A stretch of 46,433 nucleotides of DNA from Acidobacteriota bacterium (GTDB taxonomy: Bacteria > Acidobacteriota > Aminicenantia > Aminicenantales > UBA4085). Where the stretch lies: contig JAQULS010000005.1 in assembly GCA_028749235.1 (NCBI GenBank), positions 1 through 46,433 of the forward strand. The letters are read 5' to 3'. Position numbers and translations under genes: made by a program. The notes under the pieces are model-generated. The model made no database searches and was not told the DNA's origin. It saw nothing but the letters and a program-made list of their open reading frames with translations. Shown here piece by piece: positions 23,719-33,025 of the stretch. The first letter of the stretch is position 1. Every line of letters starts with the position of its first letter.

Positions 23719-25865
23719 AGCTCCAGCCCGCGGCCTTGCGGCTGGGCTTTCTGGCGGCCGCCTGGCAGATCTTTCTGCTGCGCGAGTTCGCGGCCCAATT
23801 CTACGGTTCCGAAATCTCGTTCGGATTCGTCCTGGCCTTCTGGCTCCTGTGGGGCGGCTTGGGGAGCCGGGCCGGGAACGGCCGGCTCCTGGGCCGGGCG
23901 ACGGCCGAGGGCTGCCTTTTCGCGGCTTTGATCGGGGCGCCCTTCGGCTTCGCCCTGCTCCGCTTGTCGGGACCCGCCCTGGGACTGCTGCCGGGCGAAG
24001 TGACGGGCTTCGGACCGATTCTCCTGTTTGCCGCCGTGTCCGCCGGGCCGATGAATTTTTTCCTGGGAGCCGCGTTCGCCCGGACCGCCGCCCACCGCCG
24101 TCCGGCCGGAGCTTACCTTTGGGAGTCGGCGGGCGCCGCGGCCGGCGCCGCGCTCTCGTACGGCTTCCTCGTTCCCGCCCTGCCGGCGGGAGCCGCGCTG
24201 GCGGTCATCGGCGTTGTCGGCGCCGCCTCGTCGCGGCTGGACGGGCCGGCAGCCAGGCGCCGCGCCTGGGCCTGGGCCTGGGTCGGAGCCGCCGCCTGGA
24301 GCCTTCTTCCGGCCTTCCTGGACGCTCCCAGCCAGGCCGTTCGATGGCGGCCTTTCGAGCTGGTTCTGACGAAGGACGGTCCTTCTGGACGCATGCAAGC
24401 CGTTCGGAGAGCGGACGAAGTGACGGTTTACGAGAATGGCCTTAAGACTTTCGCCGCCGCGGACAGATCCGAAAGCGTGGAATCGGCCGGCTTCGCGCTT
24501 CTGCAGAGGCCGAGGGCGGGCCGGGTCCTCCTCCTCGGCGGCGGTTGGGCGGGCCTGGCCGCCGAAGTCCTGCGCTATGATCCCGAGGCCGTGGATATCG
24601 TGGAGAGCGACTATGCCGCCGTCAAAGCCGTTCTCCCCTTCCTGCCGCCCCGGGACCGGGCCGCTCTGGCCGATCCCCGCGTCCATTGGACGATCGCGGA
24701 CGGACGGCGGCATCTGGAACGCGCAAGTCGGAGATACGACTTTATCCTCATCGGCCTGCCCGACCCCGCCACGGCCCAGCTCAACCGATTCTACTCGGCC
24801 GAGTTCTTCCGCCTCGCCGCGAGCCGCCTGGATCCCGGCGGCGTTCTGTCCTTCCGCGCCGGCGCCGCCGAAAACTACATCGGCCCCGTCTTGGCCCGCT
24901 ATCTCGCGACCCACGAGGCCACGCTCCGCACGGCGTTCCCCATCGTCGAAATCGCCCCCGGCGCATCGGCGGTCTTCCTGGCTTCCCGGGGACCGCTGAC
25001 GCTCGACCCGGATCGGCTGGCCGGCGAGCTTGAGCGCCGCGACGCGGCGACGGCCTCCTTCAACCGGGCTTTCCTCCAAGCCCGCCTTCATCCTCTGCGC
25101 CGCGAAAGCCTGAGAACGGCCCTGAGCGCGGCCGGAGCGGCCATCAATTCCGACGACCGCCCGATCAGCTACTTCTACCATGCCCTCCTGTGGAGCGCCC
25201 AAAAGAAAGGTCCGGACGCCGCTTGGCTGGACCGCCTGGCCTCCATTCGCCCCTCCGTGCTCCTGGCTGCCGCGATCCTGCCCCTTCTTCTGATCATGGG
25301 CGCCTCTCTTCTCCGATCCCGCCGCGGGAGCCGGATGCCGCCTTCCTACCCGTTTCTTGTTCTCGGCTTGACGACGATGGCGGCCGAGCTGCTGCTCATG
25401 ATCCGCTACCAGACCCTGCACGGAGGGCTCTACGGCCGAGTCGCCCTTCTCCTGGGCTTGTTCATGGCCGGGACGACGGCGGGAGCCTGGCTGGCGGCCC
25501 GGATCAAAGCGGAAACGCCCGCGGCGATCCTGGTCCCCTCCGCCGTTTCCTTCCTGCTTCTGGGATTTTCAGCCCTCGGTTGGGACAAGGGACTGGGGGC
25601 GGCCGGCTTCGCCTGTCTATTCCCGGTCTGGGGATGCTGGGGCGGATTTCTCTTCGCCGCGCTCAGCCGGGCGTGTCCGGCTCCGGAAGGGCTCTCCGGC
25701 CGGGGCTATGCCGCGGATCTTCTGGGCGCGTTCGCGGGCTCGCTCGTCCTGTCCGCCGTCCTCCTCCCGCTGGCCGGGCTCGACAGGCTGTTCGCCGCCC
25801 TCGCCGCGATCAATCTCGCCCTTCTCGGCGCCTTGGCCCTGGACCGGCGCTTCCGGGGCGTTTGA
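23676..25865 (+). CDS. membrane-embedded spermidine-synthase-like protein
   Basis: A 729-residue fusion-type protein. About seven hydrophobic spans (residues 20-220) are followed by a spermidine-synthase/methyltransferase-like domain (about 230-500) with VLLLGGGWAGLAAEVLRYDP, VDIVESD, IADGRRHL and FILIGLPDPATAQLNRFYS. A second membrane block fills residues 525-720. This layout occurs in large bacterial proteins annotated spermidine synthase whose reaction is unproven. The GTG at 23676 follows AAGGGGGG inside the 3' end of the radical SAM gene, so the two are probably translationally coupled. Confidence 0.87.
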   Translation: MPELPNADPRLVGLKLQPAALRLGFLAAAWQIFLLREFAAQFYGSEISFGFVLAFWLLWGGLGSRAGNGRLLGRATAEGCLFAALIGAPFGFALLRLSGPALGLLPGEVTGFGPILLFAAVSAGPMNFFLGAAFARTAAHRRPAGAYLWESAGAAAGAALSYGFLVPALPAGAALAVIGVVGAASSRLDGPAARRRAWAWAWVGAAAWSLLPAFLDAPSQAVRWRPFELVLTKDGPSGRMQAVRRADEVTVYENGLKTFAAADRSESVESAGFALLQRPRAGRVLLLGGGWAGLAAEVLRYDPEAVDIVESDYAAVKAVLPFLPPRDRAALADPRVHWTIADGRRHLERASRRYDFILIGLPDPATAQLNRFYSAEFFRLAASRLDPGGVLSFRAGAAENYIGPVLARYLATHEATLRTAFPIVEIAPGASAVFLASRGPLTLDPDRLAGELERRDAATASFNRAFLQARLHPLRRESLRTALSAAGAAINSDDRPISYFYHALLWSAQKKGPDAAWLDRLASIRPSVLLAAAILPLLLIMGASLLRSRRGSRMPPSYPFLVLGLTTMAAELLLMIRYQTLHGGLYGRVALLLGLFMAGTTAGAWLAARIKAETPAAILVPSAVSFLLLGFSALGWDKGLGAAGFACLFPVWGCWGGFLFAALSRACPAPEGLSGRGYAADLLGAFAGSLVLSAVLLPLAGLDRLFAALAAINLALLGALALDRRFRGV

Positions 25866-25882
25866 ACAGGGCTCCGATTTCC

Positions 25883-25911
25883 TTGAGAGCCGGGCGGATC
25901 TAACCTATAAT
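25883..25911 (+). promoter_or_regulatory. moxR promoter, leaderless
   Basis: TTGAGA (25883-25888), 17 bp, perfect TATAAT (25906-25911). The expected start (about 25918) is three bases before ATG 25921, and no ribosome site fits between them. Confidence 0.7.
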
Positions 25912-25920
25912 CGATTCATC

Positions 25921-26856
25921 ATGGAATCGAACGCCGCGGAAACCCTGATCGCCAACATCCGGCGCGTTTTCATCGGGGAGGAGAAGACGGTCCGGCTGGC
26001 CGTGACCGCCCTCCTGGCCCGGGGCCACCTGCTGATCGAGGACGTCCCCGGCATCGGCAAAACCCTGCTTGGAATCGCCCTGGCTCGTTCGATCGACGCG
26101 TCCTTCAAGCGCATCCAGTTCACCAACGACCTCCTGCCCTCGGACATCCTCGGCCTTTCGATCTACGACGCCAAGTCGGGGGCTTTCGATTTCAAACCCG
26201 GCCCCATCTTCAACCAGATCATCCTGGCCGACGAGATCAACCGGACCACGCCCAAGACCCAGAGCGCGCTTCTGGAAGCCATGAGCGACCTGCGGGTGTC
26301 GGTGGACGGGGCGACGAGGCCCCTGCCCTCGCCATTCATGATCATCGCCACCCAAAACCCCATCGAATATCACGGCACCTTTCCCTTGCCCGAGGCCCAG
26401 CTCGACCGCTTCCTTCTGCGCTTGAAGATCGGCTATCCGACGCGCCGGGACGAGACCGAGATCATTCGGGGAACGGATTACTACGAACGGGCGCAAGCCC
26501 TCGAGCCCGTCCTAACCTCGGCCGACATCCTGGCCCTGCAGGACCGGGCGGACGCCGTCCGGGTCGAGCCGTCCCTGCTGGGCTACGTTCTTGACCTCGT
26601 CCGCGCGACGCGCGACGACGGCCGCATCAAGCTGGGCGCCAGCCCGAGGGGCGCGCTTCTGCTGCGCCGGGCGGCCCAGGCGTACGCCCTGTCCTGCGGC
26701 CGCGGCCACGTCGTGCCCGAGGATATCCAAACCGTGGCCGTGCCCGTCCTGGCCCACCGGATCGTCATCGATTCGCAATCTTACGGCCTCGTCCGCATCC
26801 ATGAATCGGACGCCGAGATCGAGGGGGTTTTGCGCCGGATCGCCGTGCCGGTCTGA
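25921..26856 (+). CDS. MoxR-type AAA+ ATPase
   Basis: MoxR ATPases act as chaperones or assembly factors, usually with DUF58 and von Willebrand or transglutaminase partners. The protein has 311 residues. Walker A is EDVPGIGKTLL, Walker B ILADEINRTTPKTQ and sensor 1 MIIATQNPIE, followed by PEAQLDRFLLR. All ATPase residues appear intact. ATG 25921 has no ribosome site and lies at the predicted transcription start, suggesting a leaderless message. The DUF58-transglutaminase gene follows after 12 bases. Confidence 0.94.
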   Translation: MESNAAETLIANIRRVFIGEEKTVRLAVTALLARGHLLIEDVPGIGKTLLGIALARSIDASFKRIQFTNDLLPSDILGLSIYDAKSGAFDFKPGPIFNQIILADEINRTTPKTQSALLEAMSDLRVSVDGATRPLPSPFMIIATQNPIEYHGTFPLPEAQLDRFLLRLKIGYPTRRDETEIIRGTDYYERAQALEPVLTSADILALQDRADAVRVEPSLLGYVLDLVRATRDDGRIKLGASPRGALLLRRAAQAYALSCGRGHVVPEDIQTVAVPVLAHRIVIDSQSYGLVRIHESDAEIEGVLRRIAVPV

Positions 26857-26868
26857 AGAAGCTCCGCC

Positions 26869-29800
26869 ATGCGTTTGACGCGCTTGGGCCTGTCCGTCCT
26901 CGCCGCCGCCGCTTTGACCGCCTTCGACGGCTTCGTCGCGGGCAACAATCTGCTCACCCTCGTCGCCGTCGTCCTGCTGGCCGCCCTCTTCGTCGCATTC
27001 ATTCAGGTCCGGTACGGGCCCGGCGGCTTGGAGATCGATTTCGTATTTCCGGACCAGGTCTTTCAAGACGCGCCGTGCCTTCTGTCGATCGAAGCCCGCA
27101 ACCCCAAGCGTCGGGCCCTTTATCAGATGGCGGTCGCAGGTCCATGGGGCCGGGCCGAGTTCCCCGTCATCCCGGGCCGCGGCTCGGTCCGGGCCGAGAT
27201 GAGCCACGTTTTCCGCCGCCGCGGCCTGACCCGGGCCGACGATCTGGTCGTCGAAGGCATCCATCCCTTCGGATTTTTCCGCTACCGGCGCCCGCTCGAG
27301 GGCCTGGTCGTGACCGTCCTGCCGGCCCTCTTCGAGATCTACGGAAGGCCCGCGAGTCCGGCTGTCCGCCGGGACGCCGTGGCCGTGCCCCGGCGCGGCC
27401 GCGGCGACGAGTTCTTCGGCGTCCGTGAATACGCCCCGGGCGAAGACGCCCGGCTCATTCATTGGAAGCTGACCGCCCGGACGGGCCGCCCCCTGGTCTT
27501 GGAGTACGCCCAGACAATCGGCGACCGGGTCACCATCACCGCCGACGGAACGCCCGGACCGGGAACCGAGGAGCGCATCTCCGAGGCGGCTTCCCTGGCC
27601 CGCTTCTTCATCGACGCGGGGGCCGATGTGAGGCTGCGGACGAACGAGGGCGAGATCCCCTACGGCAAGGGGCTCCAGCACCTCCAGTCGATTTTGGAAG
27701 AGCTGGCCTTGCTCGGCGAAGGCAAGGACGTCCACTCGGCGCCGGGGAAAATTCCGATCCCCCCGCGGCCTGAGGCTCCGGCGGCGAATTCGCCCTCGGC
27801 CTCCCTTTACGCCGCCGCGGCCGCGGCCATCGCCTCGCTCTGGCTCGTCGAGGAGATCGCGCCGTTCTTCACGGCCCTCTCGGCCCTGATTCTTCCGGTC
27901 GGCTGGCTTTTCGACAAGCGGAATCGCCATCCGGTCCCCAAATGGTTTTTCGAGGCCGGGGCCCTGGTCGTTCTTCTCCTGGCCTTCCTGGTCGGGCTCC
28001 CCGCGGCCGGCCTCATCCCGACGATCGGGGCCATACTCGTCTATGTCGTGACGGCCTACCTCTGGTCGCCCAAGACGGCCCTCATCCGGAACCGCCTTCT
28101 TCTGGGCCTCTTCCTGCTTTTCGTCCTGGCCTCGAGCCAGGCCGTGGACCTTTGGTACGCCCCTGTTTTTGCCGCCTTCTTTCTGGCCGCGGGCGGCTGG
28201 CTGGCCCGCTGGCACGATCCGCCTTTCCTTTCCGGCCCAAAGCCCGGCCGGCGGCGCGGCGTTGCGGCCGTCGGGGGCCGCGTCCTGCTCGTGTCGGCTC
28301 TTCTTTTCGTCCTCCTGCCCCGGGCCTATGGGCCGAGCATGCAGCAGTTCCTGGCGGCGACGGGCTTGAGCCGTTTTCAAAGCCCCCGCAGCTCGTTCGC
28401 CGGGCTTTCGGACCAGGTCGATCTGGGATTCTTCGGGCCCCTGCGCAAGAATCCGGCCCGGGCCATGCAGGTTCGTTTCGTCGACCCTCCGGCGGACTTC
28501 CGGCGGCCGGAGTTCCTGCGGGTCAGGGCCGGGGCGTTTGACCGGTTCACCGGCCGCCGCTGGACGAGAAGCGGCGGCGATTTCCGGGTCCGGGACGGAA
28601 CCCGATTTTTCAAGTCGCGCAACGGCCTTTACATCATCCGCAACCGCGACGGCCTGATCGCCTTCCCCGGCTATGATTCCGAAGGCCCCGCGTCCAGGCT
28701 GGAGTTTCTCGTCTTCCCCATGATCGGGTCGACGGTTTTCAGCGCCGGAAGCATCGGGGCCCTGGAGACGGGGGCGCGTTCGGCCGCTTTTGATCTCAAC
28801 GACACGACCACCTTCCCCTTCCTGTTCGGCGCCCAGATCCGTTACCGTATTCGCGTCCCGGCGGAACGGGCTCCTGACGGCCCCCGGCGCGAATCCGCGG
28901 TCCCTGCCTACGGCGACGCCGTGGAGGGATACGAGACGATTCTGAAGACGCGATTCCTGGACCCGGCGGGCACGGGCGCCCGCTGGAAGGCCGAGGCGGA
29001 ACGGATGACGATCCGGGCGAATACGCCCGGCGAGCGGGCCGCCGCCATGGAAACCTGGTTCCGGACGAGGTTCGCCTACTCCCTGACGGCCGCCCGCAAC
29101 CGCCAGGATATGGATGCGTTCCTCTGGACGACCCGGGCCGGAAACTGCGAGTACTTCGCCACGGCCATGGCTCTTCTCCTCCGTCATCTCGGCATACCCA
29201 GCCGGCTGGCGGTGGGATTCTTGGCCGCGGAATGGAACGCATTCGGCGGCTTTTTCAACGTCCGCCAGAGCGACGCCCACGCCTGGGTGGAGGCCTATCT
29301 TCCCGACCGGGGTTGGACGACTTTCGATCCCACGCCGGCCGACGTTCTCGACCGGGAGGGCCGATCCTGGCCGGCCGTGGTCTGGGGCCGCCTCCGCCGC
29401 GGTTTGGACGCGGTCGAATCCCGCTGGTACCGGTATGTCGTCGGTTACGATACGGACACCCGGATAACCTTCTTCCGCCTGCTCGACCGGGGCTTCTCCC
29501 GGATTCTCGTCCCGATCGGCGGAGCGGCGTTCCTGATCGCCATCCTGGCCTTCGCGGTCGGAAAGGGAAAACTCCTCCAGCGGTGGCGGTTCCGGAAACG
29601 TCGGCGGATCCGCCGGGAGCATTTCTACTACCGGGTTCTCGACGGGCTGGAGCGGGCGGGTTTTCCCCGTTCGCCCGGGCAGACGGCCGGGGATTGGGCC
29701 GCCGAGGTCGTCCGACGCAGGCCGGATTTCGCCGTCCTGACGGGCCTGACCGAGACGTTCTATGCCGTCCGTTACGCCGGCGCCCGGCTGACGGACGCGG

Positions 29801-29889
29801 AGGAGCGCCGGGCGGCATCGGACGCGGACGCCGTCCTGCGGGCGCTTCGCGGCCCCTCTCGTTCGGCGAAGAAAACTCCTCTATTCTAA
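26869..29889 (+). CDS. DUF58-TgpA-type transglutaminase fusion
   Basis: One chain of 1006 residues joins proteins that are normally separate neighbours. Residues 1-300 are DUF58-like: two N-terminal spans, then FFGVREYAPGEDARLIHWK near residue 190. A second membrane block follows (about 305-490), and the external part carries a transglutaminase core with C760 (GNCEYFATAMALLLRHLG), H804 (DAHAWVEAYL) and D820 (TFDPTP). A late span (about 880-900) leads to a C-terminal DUF4129-like tail. I see no stop or frame break, and the junction has no internal ribosome site. It probably works with the MoxR ATPase just upstream in envelope assembly. Confidence 0.93.
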   Translation: MRLTRLGLSVLAAAALTAFDGFVAGNNLLTLVAVVLLAALFVAFIQVRYGPGGLEIDFVFPDQVFQDAPCLLSIEARNPKRRALYQMAVAGPWGRAEFPVIPGRGSVRAEMSHVFRRRGLTRADDLVVEGIHPFGFFRYRRPLEGLVVTVLPALFEIYGRPASPAVRRDAVAVPRRGRGDEFFGVREYAPGEDARLIHWKLTARTGRPLVLEYAQTIGDRVTITADGTPGPGTEERISEAASLARFFIDAGADVRLRTNEGEIPYGKGLQHLQSILEELALLGEGKDVHSAPGKIPIPPRPEAPAANSPSASLYAAAAAAIASLWLVEEIAPFFTALSALILPVGWLFDKRNRHPVPKWFFEAGALVVLLLAFLVGLPAAGLIPTIGAILVYVVTAYLWSPKTALIRNRLLLGLFLLFVLASSQAVDLWYAPVFAAFFLAAGGWLARWHDPPFLSGPKPGRRRGVAAVGGRVLLVSALLFVLLPRAYGPSMQQFLAATGLSRFQSPRSSFAGLSDQVDLGFFGPLRKNPARAMQVRFVDPPADFRRPEFLRVRAGAFDRFTGRRWTRSGGDFRVRDGTRFFKSRNGLYIIRNRDGLIAFPGYDSEGPASRLEFLVFPMIGSTVFSAGSIGALETGARSAAFDLNDTTTFPFLFGAQIRYRIRVPAERAPDGPRRESAVPAYGDAVEGYETILKTRFLDPAGTGARWKAEAERMTIRANTPGERAAAMETWFRTRFAYSLTAARNRQDMDAFLWTTRAGNCEYFATAMALLLRHLGIPSRLAVGFLAAEWNAFGGFFNVRQSDAHAWVEAYLPDRGWTTFDPTPADVLDREGRSWPAVVWGRLRRGLDAVESRWYRYVVGYDTDTRITFFRLLDRGFSRILVPIGGAAFLIAILAFAVGKGKLLQRWRFRKRRRIRREHFYYRVLDGLERAGFPRSPGQTAGDWAAEVVRRRPDFAVLTGLTETFYAVRYAGARLTDAEERRAASDADAVLRALRGPSRSAKKTPLF

Positions 29890-29911
29890 CGGCGGGTCGA
29901 TCCCACCGCCG
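29890..29911. terminator. hairpin between convergent genes
   Basis: A cggcgg/ccgccg stem (29890-29895 with 29906-29911) fills the 24-base gap between the DUF58 fusion and the RND gene. It has no T-run, so it is only a candidate. Confidence 0.3.
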
Positions 29912-29913
29912 CG

Positions 29914-32900
29914 TCAGGCCGCGTCTTTCTTCTTGCGCCGGAAGAGCCCCGAGATGTCGTCCACGATGGCGTAGACGACCGGAACCACGACCAGCGTCAG
30001 GACGGTCGAGCTGATCAGGCCGCCGATGATGGTATAGCCGATCCCGGCCCGGAAGCTCGAGCTCGTCCCGATCCCGGCCGCGACGGGGATCATGCCCAGG
30101 ATCATGGCCAGGGTCGTCATCAGAATCGGGCGCAGCCGCGTCGACCCGGCCTCGACGATGGCCTCGAAGCGCTTCATCCCGCGCCGCCGCAGGACGTTGG
30201 TGTAATCGACCAGGAGGATCGAGTTCTTGGTCACCAGCCCCATCAGCATGATCAGGCCGATGAAGGCGACCATGTCGAAGATCTTGCCCGCCAGAAGCAG
30301 GGCCAGAACGGCGCCGATCAACGACAACGGCAGGGCCAGCATGATGACGATCGGCTGGAGGAACGACCCGAACTGGGAAGCCAGGATCATGTAAATAAAG
30401 ACGATGGCCAAGGCCATGGCCAGCCCCAGCGAAGCGAACATTTTACTGGTCTGCTCGACTTGGCCGCCGAACTCGTAAGTGACGCCCTTGGGGATGTCGA
30501 TGCCGGCCAGGGCGGCGTTGACCTTGGCCTTGATTTCGTTCAAGGGGCTGCCTTTGAGGATATTGGCCCCGATCATGATTTGGCGGGTCCGGTTGGACCG
30601 CCGGATCTGGGAGGGGCCGTTGACGGTCCGCAGCGAAGCCACCTGGTCCAGGCTGATCGTCCCGCCGCGCATGAGCGGCACATAGACCCGGCCCAGGCTG
30701 GCCACGTCGTTGCGGATGCCTTCCGCGGCCCGGACCCGGATGTCGATCAGCCGCTCGCCCTGGCGGAACTTCGAAGCCAAGTCGCCGTCGACGATCGAGC
30801 GCATGACCGCAGCCACCTGGGCCGTGCCCGTGCCCAGCCGGGCGGCGCGCAAGCGGTCGATCTGGATCTGGATCTCCGGCTTGGGCGGACGGTTGTCCGA
30901 GTTGACGTCGACCAGCCCGCTGACGCCCTGCAGGGCTTGCCGGACCCGCTCGCCGGCCAAGTTGAGGTCGGCCAGGTCCGTGCCCTTGAGGTTGATCTGG
31001 ATCGGGAGCCGCTGCGCCGCAGCAAAGGCGGCGCCTCCCAAGGAGGAGGCTTCCTGGAAGGTGATCGCGGCACCGGGCACCTCGGCCAGCAGAGGCCGCA
31101 GACGGTCGCGATAGGCGGCGGCTTCATTGACCGGGATGTTCAGCTTGACGTTGACGGTGGCGGTGTCCGACGAGCCGTCGGTCGAGCCGACGACGACGGC
31201 CACGTCCCCGACTTCCGGCTGGGCCTTGAGGACCGCCTCGAGCGATCGGACGATGCGGTCGGTCTGGTCGAGGGCGCTCCCGGAGGCGGTCGAGACTTGG
31301 AGGTTGAACTCGTTCTTCTCGCCGCTCGGATAGCCGCCCATGCCCACCACGGAGAAGAGGTAGAGGCTGACGGCGAAGACGGCCGTGGTCAGAAGGATCG
31401 TTGTCTTGCGGTGCCGCAAAGTCCAAACCAGGATCGGGCGATAGCCGTCGCCCAGCTTGCCGTAGACGCGAGCGGCCAGGCGCTCCAACCCTCTGGACTC
31501 CGCGGCCCCGCCTCCGCGCCCGCTCTTTTTCTTGAAGAAGCGGGCGGACAGCATGGGTGCGAAGGTGAAGGCTTCCAGAAGGGAGACCAAGACCGCCGCC
31601 GCGACGGTGATGCCGAAGGCGCGGAAGAACTTGCCGGCGATCCCGGTGGTGAAGGCCACGGGCAGAAAGACCGCCACGATGGTCAGGGTCGTGGCCGTGA
31701 CGGCCAGGCCGACCTCGGAGGTCCCGGTGCTGGCGGCCGTCATCGGGTCCTGGCCCAGCTTGTTCATGTGCCGGAAGATGTTCTCCCGGACGACGATGGC
31801 GTCGTCGATCAGCAGGCCGATCGACAGGCTCAAAGCCAGCAGGGTGATGACGTTCACGGTGAACCCGAACAAGGCCATGACCGCGAACGCGGCGATCAGG
31901 CAGACCGGCAGGCCGGCCACCGTGATCAGGGTGCTGCGCAGGTCGCCGAAGGAGAAGAGAACCACCAGGCCGGCCAGCAGGATGCCCAGGATCAGGGAAC
32001 GAATGACTTCATCGCGCGAATTCTTGATCTGAACCGAGGAATCCGTGGTCGTCCGGATGTCCAGGCCGGGATTTTCAGCCCGGACGCCGGCCATCAGCTT
32101 GTTGACCTTGTCGGCCACCTTGACGGTGTTCGTGCCCGACTGCTTTTGGACGGTCAGCGAGACGCATTCCCGGCCGTTGATGCGCGAGATCGTCCGTTTG
32201 GTCTTGAAGCCGTCCTTGATCGCGGCCACATCCTTGAGAAAAACGGGGTTGCCCGCGACGTTGGCCACGGCGACATCGAGCATCTCCGAAAGGTCGGCGA
32301 ACTCGGCCTTGGTCCGGATGAGGAAGTCCTCGCTGCGGCCGGTGATCCGGCCGGCCGGGAGGTTCAGGTTTTCACTCTTGATGGCCTGGGTCACCTGGGA
32401 GATCGACAGGCCCAGGGCGGCCAGCTTGTCCAGGTCGACCTCGACTTGGACTTCGCGCTCCCGGCCGCCGATGAGGTCGACGCCGCCGACGCCCTCGACC
32501 TGCTGGATCTCGACCTTGATGGTCTCGTCGACCAGAGTTCGGACCTCGGGCAGGCTCAAGCGTCCGTCACGGCTGTTGATGGCGAAGGAGATGACCGGCG
32601 AAGCCGAGGGGTCGAACTTGTTGATGACCGGTTCGATGATCTCGCGGGGCAGGCTGGCCCGTATGGCCGCGACCTTCTCCCTCACCTCGGTCGAGGCCAG
32701 TTGGGCATCCTTTTCCAGGACGAAGGACGCCAGGATCATCGACACGCCCTCGGACGAGGTCGAAGTGATCTTATCGATGCCGTTGATGGCGCTCAGGGCG
32801 TCCTCGATCGGCTTGCTGACCTGGGTCTCCATCTCCTCGGGCCCGACCCCCGGGTTGGCCACCGTGACGGCCACATAGGGCAGGGAGATGTCGGGCATCA

Positions 32901-33006
32901 AATCCACCCCCAGGCGGGTGTACGAGAGAGCGCCCACCACCGCCAGGGCCAGGACGACCATGGTGATGAAGACGGGCTGTTTGATCGATACGTCGGCGAT
33001 TTTCAT
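29914..33006 (-). CDS. RND multidrug-type efflux transporter (HAE1-like)
   Basis: An inner-membrane proton-driven pump of 1030 residues with the usual 12-span, two-large-loop plan. It begins MKIADVSIKQPVFITMVVLA and LMPDISLPYVAV. Proton-relay residues are present: the Asp pair in SIGLLIDDAIVV (span 4) and the Lys in LMGLVTKNSILLVDY (span 10). The substrate is not predictable. It is the last gene of the tetR-tolC-adaptor-RND operon, 19 bases after the adaptor. Confidence 0.95.
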   Translation of the reverse strand: MKIADVSIKQPVFITMVVLALAVVGALSYTRLGVDLMPDISLPYVAVTVANPGVGPEEMETQVSKPIEDALSAINGIDKITSTSSEGVSMILASFVLEKDAQLASTEVREKVAAIRASLPREIIEPVINKFDPSASPVISFAINSRDGRLSLPEVRTLVDETIKVEIQQVEGVGGVDLIGGREREVQVEVDLDKLAALGLSISQVTQAIKSENLNLPAGRITGRSEDFLIRTKAEFADLSEMLDVAVANVAGNPVFLKDVAAIKDGFKTKRTISRINGRECVSLTVQKQSGTNTVKVADKVNKLMAGVRAENPGLDIRTTTDSSVQIKNSRDEVIRSLILGILLAGLVVLFSFGDLRSTLITVAGLPVCLIAAFAVMALFGFTVNVITLLALSLSIGLLIDDAIVVRENIFRHMNKLGQDPMTAASTGTSEVGLAVTATTLTIVAVFLPVAFTTGIAGKFFRAFGITVAAAVLVSLLEAFTFAPMLSARFFKKKSGRGGGAAESRGLERLAARVYGKLGDGYRPILVWTLRHRKTTILLTTAVFAVSLYLFSVVGMGGYPSGEKNEFNLQVSTASGSALDQTDRIVRSLEAVLKAQPEVGDVAVVVGSTDGSSDTATVNVKLNIPVNEAAAYRDRLRPLLAEVPGAAITFQEASSLGGAAFAAAQRLPIQINLKGTDLADLNLAGERVRQALQGVSGLVDVNSDNRPPKPEIQIQIDRLRAARLGTGTAQVAAVMRSIVDGDLASKFRQGERLIDIRVRAAEGIRNDVASLGRVYVPLMRGGTISLDQVASLRTVNGPSQIRRSNRTRQIMIGANILKGSPLNEIKAKVNAALAGIDIPKGVTYEFGGQVEQTSKMFASLGLAMALAIVFIYMILASQFGSFLQPIVIMLALPLSLIGAVLALLLAGKIFDMVAFIGLIMLMGLVTKNSILLVDYTNVLRRRGMKRFEAIVEAGSTRLRPILMTTLAMILGMIPVAAGIGTSSSFRAGIGYTIIGGLISSTVLTLVVVPVVYAIVDDISGLFRRKKKDAA

Positions 33007-33025
33007 GGCCGGACCGCTCCTTCCA

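Noticed and set aside
26512-29622. 1036-codon open frame on the minus strand opposite the DUF58-TgpA fusion
   Set aside because: Composition is Gly/Arg/Asp/Glu-rich without domains, as expected for the antisense of a GC-rich gene; the plus-strand protein has recognised domains throughout.
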